Of a stretch of 9,577 nt of DNA, positions 6,620 to 9,577 are shown in pieces. The stretch covers positions 1-9,577 of the forward strand of contig JAADIA010000048.1 in the NCBI GenBank assembly GCA_013151555.1. Reading direction: 5' to 3'. The position numbers and the translations under genes were made by a program. Numbering within the stretch: the first letter of the stretch is position 1; each line of letters opens with the position of its first letter. Source of the DNA: Nitrospirota bacterium (GTDB taxonomy: Bacteria > NPL-UPA2 > JAADIA01). The notes below the pieces were generated by a model. That model was not told the DNA's origin. It saw only the letters and a program-made list of their open reading frames with translations, and ran no database searches.

Positions 6620-6802
6620 TGCGCTTGAAAACCGAATGAGAGTGCGAGTTTATGAAACAAGCCCTTAAGAAAGAAAGTGAAACAACCTCATGAAAGAGCA
6701 GGAAAAGGAGGTGGTGAAACTGGTATAGGGGCGGTTTTTTAGAGCGGGGTAGGTAGTTTTTATATTTATATTTTAAGGTAGGGCATACCCTTGGGTCTGT
6801 CC
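6620..6802 (+). ncRNA. Candidate structured leader RNA upstream of the porin
   Basis: Several pairings can be drawn: GCTTG (6623-6627) with CAAGC (6658-6662); AAAACCG (6628-6634) with CGGTTTT (6732-6738), which crosses the first and would make a pseudoknot; ACCTC (6685-6689) with GAGGT (6708-6712); and a strong hairpin at 6781-6802 with ACCC/GGGT inside a GGGCA/TGTCC outer stem. The last ends just before the ribosome binding site AAAGGAGG (6808-6815). It begins GTGCG, as group II introns do, but no domain V or reverse transcriptase is present. I match it to no known riboswitch class. A cis-acting leader or a 5' intron remnant are both open. Confidence 0.3.
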
Positions 6803-6827
6803 GAAATAAAGGAGGAATAATAAGAGA

Positions 6828-8066
6828 ATGAGAAATAAAATAGTTTGTTTAAGCCTTAGCCTTTTGCTTCTTCTCTTTGTTGTTCCCTTAGCCAAGGCGG
6901 GAAACGAGGGAACCACGATAGGGGATCTGGAGAAGAGGATTCAGGCTCTGGAGAAGCAGCTCGGGCAACTTAAGGTGGAGAAGGAAAAAGCCAAGAAGGA
7001 AGAAGTAACAGGTTTCCGTCCCCTGAAGGCGGAGTGGCTGGAGCTGGGCGGGAAGTTGGAGTATGATTTCGTCAAGACCGAGCGGGAGAACGATTCCGCT
7101 ACCTTTGGGGAGACAACCAATACTCCCGATGCCCGTTTCTTCTTGGATAAGGTTGATCTCAAGATCAAAGCCAACATCTCCAAGAATATCTATTTGAAAG
7201 GAACCTTAGAGGCTAAGACATCCGGAACTACCGTGCATACCTGGGAAGCCCATTTTGGGGGTGCTCCCCTATGGTTTAAGGTGGGACTATTCAGTCGTTC
7301 CGCCAAGGGGATAGATGCTTATAGCCGGAAGACATCAACTCATTCTCTCAACGACACTTCCTTCTGGCGGGACCACGAACAGGGGGTCATGTTGGGAGGA
7401 GAGTGTTCCAATTTTGCCTGGCGTCTATCCTATAGCGATGGGTTGGACTTGGCCAAGAAACAGCCGGCGACGGATGCTTCTTTCAAGATGCTCCAGGATA
7501 ACAAACTTGGTAAACCCGGCAAGCACGAAGTAGGCGTAGCCCTCCGGTACCGGATGGAGTTAGCCGAGAAGAATACCCTGGACCTGACCGGTTTCGGTTA
7601 CTGGGATAAACTGACGGCTGGTGAGATAAGTGGAACCCAGACCAATATTCAGACGGCCATTGGCAGCAGCGACAGCCAGAAACGTCTGGGTGGGCGGCTT
7701 ACCTGGAAAGTTGGGGATGCCCTGCTGGCCTACGAGCGCGTGAAAGCTGACGATGGATCCCTGGAGAGGACAGCCTGGTTTGCTCAGGCCTCCTATAAGT
7801 ACCGGTTTGCCAATCCGTTACTTGCCGACAAGTATATCACGGCCGTAGAACCTGTCGTGCGCTATGGAGAAATAGATCTGGACAATGTCATTCAAGCCAC
7901 CAATCAGCCGGAGACCTGGAACCGGGACAAGTTAACCCTGGGTCTTATCTTTGACGTTTACAAGAATGTCAAAGTCAAGACTGAATACTACTTCAATGGT
8001 GAGACTACCGGGGGCAAGGAACCGAACAACGATGAGTTCCTGATGCAGTTGTTGGTTAATTTTTAA
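6828..8066 (+). CDS. Outer-membrane porin with N-terminal coiled coil
   Basis: A 412-aa outer-membrane channel protein. Residues 1-24 form a signal peptide (hydrophobic LSLSLLLLLFVVP, cleavage likely after AKA). Residues about 29-58 are a heptad-like coiled coil (IGDLEKRIQALEKQLGQLKV), as in trimeric porins whose coiled coil reaches the periplasm or peptidoglycan. From about 62 on, alternating amphipathic strands such as LELGGKLEYDF, VDLKIKANI and VKVKTEYYFN suggest a beta barrel, and the protein ends in Phe as outer-membrane proteins usually do. The overall style resembles anion/phosphate-selective porins, but the substrate cannot be read. AAAGGAGG (6808-6815) lies 12 nt before the ATG, a rather long spacing. 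Expression probably starts at the promoter at 6503 and passes the CRP-type site and leader RNA. A strong terminator-like hairpin follows, separating it from the cytochrome gene. Confidence 0.88.
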   Translation: MRNKIVCLSLSLLLLLFVVPLAKAGNEGTTIGDLEKRIQALEKQLGQLKVEKEKAKKEEVTGFRPLKAEWLELGGKLEYDFVKTERENDSATFGETTNTPDARFFLDKVDLKIKANISKNIYLKGTLEAKTSGTTVHTWEAHFGGAPLWFKVGLFSRSAKGIDAYSRKTSTHSLNDTSFWRDHEQGVMLGGECSNFAWRLSYSDGLDLAKKQPATDASFKMLQDNKLGKPGKHEVGVALRYRMELAEKNTLDLTGFGYWDKLTAGEISGTQTNIQTAIGSSDSQKRLGGRLTWKVGDALLAYERVKADDGSLERTAWFAQASYKYRFANPLLADKYITAVEPVVRYGEIDLDNVIQATNQPETWNRDKLTLGLIFDVYKNVKVKTEYYFNGETTGGKEPNNDEFLMQLLVNF

Positions 8067-8080
8067 ATTGGTAATGGCTT

Positions 8081-8141
8081 AACTTGTAGGGGTGACGTTC
8101 CTGCCACTAACCTGATGGCAGGAATTGAACCCCTACAAGTT
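8081..8141 (+). terminator. Large nested hairpin, terminator and possible REP-like element
   Basis: AACTTGTAGGGGT (8081-8093) pairs perfectly with ACCCCTACAAGTT (8129-8141). Inside, TTCCTGCCA (8098-8106) pairs perfectly with TGGCAGGAA (8116-8124), with a 4x4 internal loop between the stems and a 9-nt apical loop. A short T-rich run TTTTAATATTATT follows, so it can end porin transcription. The long, near-symmetric stem is more elaborate than a plain terminator and looks like an intergenic palindromic repeat. Confidence 0.78.
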
Positions 8142-8166
8142 TTAATATTATTGGGAGGGTAACAAA

Positions 8167-9360
8167 ATGAGAAGAAAAGAGGCGGTTTTCTTTCTGCTAA
8201 TAGTAGTATCGATGCTCTTTTTTACCTTCTATGTCAGTAAGCTGATGGCGGCTGAGAAATCTACCTATGTTGGTTCCAAGAAATGCCGGATATGTCACTC
8301 CAAGCAGTATAAATCCTGGAAGAAGACGCTTCATCCCAAAAAGATACAACCGGCTACTGAAAGGACTGTTATCGGTGATTTTGTTAAAGATAATATTTTT
8401 ACCATAAACGGAAAGACAACAACAATGTCTGCCAAGGACGGCCGATATTTTATCACTACAACGGGAGAGAAGGGTCAGGAGAATACCTATGAAATTGTCT
8501 ATACTATCGGAAGCAAATGGAAACAACGTTACCTGACCAAGTTTGATAATGGCGAATACCATATTCTTCCCGTCCAATGGAATAAGGCCAAGAAACGCTG
8601 GCAGGATTATCACGGATTGGAGAAATTTAAGCCCGGTGAGGCAAATTACTGGTCCGGTAAGGGAAGGATCTGGCAATATAAATGTGCCGGTTGTCATGTT
8701 ACCGGTTTAAAGATAGCCTACAATAAGGCCAACGATACCTTCAATTCTACCTGGGTGGATAATGGGGCGGCCTGTGAATCCTGCCATGGTCCCGGCAGCA
8801 TCCATGCCAGGACGGCAGATAAGAAGAAAATTGTTAATCCGGAAGACTTGAACTACGAGCAGCAGGTAGCCGTATGTGGGCAGTGTCACAGCCGGGGTAG
8901 TGCGACAACTCCCCAGGGGCAAAAATTGGGTTATCCCTATAATTTTAAGCCGGGAGACCTGGTGGAGGAACATTATGACCTGGTGAAGGCGGAGCCCGGG
9001 AAGAATACCAAAAGGTTCTGGGCCGATGGGGAGTCAAAGAGCCATCATCAGCAGTATCTGGATTTCCTCTTAAGTAAGCATTACAAGGAGAAAGTAGCTG
9101 ACGAGGGGGTGGCTGGATGCACTATCTGTCATAGTCCTCATGGAACAAAAAACGCCTTTGATTTGGTAGAAAATTATAAGAATAACGAGCTTTGTTATAG
9201 CTGCCATGCCGATGCGGAAGAGATGGGGGAGAAAGGGTTAAAGCCCATTAACAGTGAGAACTTAACCCAGCATACCCGGCACAAACCGATAGAAGAGAGC
9301 GAAGGCAGCCGTTGTACAAGGCAGCCGTTGTACCTCCTGCCATATGCCCAAGATAGCTAA
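8167..9360 (+). CDS. Secreted multiheme c-type cytochrome, C-terminus frameshifted
   Basis: As it stands, a 397-aa protein with a signal peptide or N-terminal anchor (hydrophobic 7-23, possible cleavage after MAA near 29) and six CXXCH heme sites: CRICH 40-44, CAGCH 173-177, CESCH 203-207, CGQCH 237-241, CTICH 318-322 and CYSCH 343-347. It resembles cytochrome c554-like/doubled-CXXCH electron carriers (start YVGSKKCRICHSKQYKSW), acting in the periplasm or at the outer membrane. GGGAGG (8153-8158) precedes the ATG by 8 nt. Near the end the frame is lost: after residue 383 it reads TRQPLYLLPYAQDS and stops. Removing one copy of a 16-bp tandem repeat at 9302-9333 restores CTSCH, then CTQCH, and a stop at 9508, giving 441 aa and eight hemes. 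The gene is therefore broken, phase-variable, or mis-sequenced here. Confidence 0.9.
   Translation: MRRKEAVFFLLIVVSMLFFTFYVSKLMAAEKSTYVGSKKCRICHSKQYKSWKKTLHPKKIQPATERTVIGDFVKDNIFTINGKTTTMSAKDGRYFITTTGEKGQENTYEIVYTIGSKWKQRYLTKFDNGEYHILPVQWNKAKKRWQDYHGLEKFKPGEANYWSGKGRIWQYKCAGCHVTGLKIAYNKANDTFNSTWVDNGAACESCHGPGSIHARTADKKKIVNPEDLNYEQQVAVCGQCHSRGSATTPQGQKLGYPYNFKPGDLVEEHYDLVKAEPGKNTKRFWADGESKSHHQQYLDFLLSKHYKEKVADEGVAGCTICHSPHGTKNAFDLVENYKNNELCYSCHADAEEMGEKGLKPINSENLTQHTRHKPIEESEGSRCTRQPLYLLPYAQDS
9302..9333 (+). repeat. 16-bp tandem duplication causing a frameshift
   Basis: AAGGCAGCCGTTGTAC occurs twice in direct contact (9302-9317 and 9318-9333). Sixteen is not a multiple of three, so the duplication shifts the cytochrome frame. 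Deleting one copy joins the frames without any other change. Confidence 0.95.
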
Positions 9361-9508
9361 ATCTATAAACAAGTATGATATTGCCAGTCATGCTTTCTTC
9401 CCACCTTCTCCGGAAAAGACCATCAAATATGATATGCCCAATGCCTGCACGCAGTGCCATCAGGACAAAGACGCTAAATGGGCCCAGGAGGCTATGTCGA
9501 AGTGGTGA
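9320..9508 (+). pseudogene. Displaced C-terminal end of the multiheme cytochrome
   Basis: In the shifted frame this reads GSRCTSCHMPK, then HAFFPPSPEKTI, then MPNACTQCHQDKDAKWAQEA and MSKW before TGA at 9506-9508, 62 codons in all. It carries the seventh and eighth heme motifs. The PNAC-x2-CHxDK...WA pattern is typical of the end of this cytochrome type as I know it. It has no start codon or ribosome binding site of its own in a suitable place, so it is the cut-off tail of the gene at 8167. Confidence 0.9.
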
Positions 9509-9560
9509 AATTGGGCGGGCGGCAGGAATAGGCCGGTTCAGAAATATGGAGGTGAAGCGG

Positions 9561-9577
9561 ATGAGCGACAAAGAGGC
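9561..9577 (+). CDS. Start of an unidentified downstream gene (partial)
   Basis: ATG at 9561 follows a strong GGAGGTGA (9548-9555) at proper spacing and reads MSDKE before the window ends. An in-frame ATG at 9546 overlaps that ribosome binding site and is less likely. It starts 52 nt after the restored cytochrome stop, so it may share its transcript. Too little is visible to name it. Confidence 0.6.

Noticed and set aside
8197-8697. A 166-codon minus-strand frame opposite the cytochrome
   Set aside because: It is the shadow of a gene with heme motifs and a signal sequence, and shows no recognisable protein features of its own.

Overview
The window reads as chromosomal DNA of a Gram-negative, hydrogen- and heme-using (probably anaerobic or facultative) bacterium of moderate GC content. 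The grounds are a [NiFe]-hydrogenase maturation gene (hypE), a sigma-54 two-component system, an outer-membrane beta-barrel protein ending in Phe, and a secreted multiheme c-type cytochrome. The tRNA has no encoded CCA. I cannot name the phylum from sequence alone; a deltaproteobacterium-like lineage or a candidate phylum would both fit.

Layout. (1) Positions 1-562 form a large imperfect inverted repeat (1-214 against 351-562, about 97% identical) around a loop that is itself partly palindromic. The right arm carries the start of a full hypE (458-1483). The left arm carries the first 35 codons of a second, divergent hypE-like reading frame that runs off the window. (2) 1484-1821 is a regulatory gap with a near-consensus sigma-54 promoter and enhancer-like dyads. 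It drives a soluble GAF-PAS histidine kinase (1822-3537) and, overlapping it by 8 nt, an NtrC-type sigma-54 activator (3530-4930). A PocR-GAF sensor protein (5028-6080) follows 97 nt later and probably belongs to the same unit. (3) 6081-6827 has no protein gene I can support. It holds a tRNA with a CAU anticodon, probably tRNA-Ile2, behind a strong sigma-70 promoter. Next comes a second strong sigma-70 promoter and a leader of about 290 nt with a perfect CRP-type operator and a possibly pseudoknotted RNA. (4) 6828-8066 encodes a porin with an N-terminal coiled coil. A large nested hairpin/terminator (8081-8141) separates it from a multiheme cytochrome gene (8167 onward). The cytochrome frame is broken near its end by a 16-bp tandem duplication that removes the last two of eight heme motifs. 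A new gene starts at 9561 and leaves the window.

How it may fit together (inference): the kinase, activator and PocR-GAF protein look like one cytoplasmic sensory module that controls its own transcription through sigma-54. The GAF domains of the kinase and of the PocR protein are visibly related, so they may read related signals. The porin and cytochrome look like cell-envelope respiratory or electron-transfer parts, with the porin under a CRP/FNR-family regulator. No sigma-54 promoter was seen in front of the porin or the cytochrome, so the module's other targets lie outside the window.
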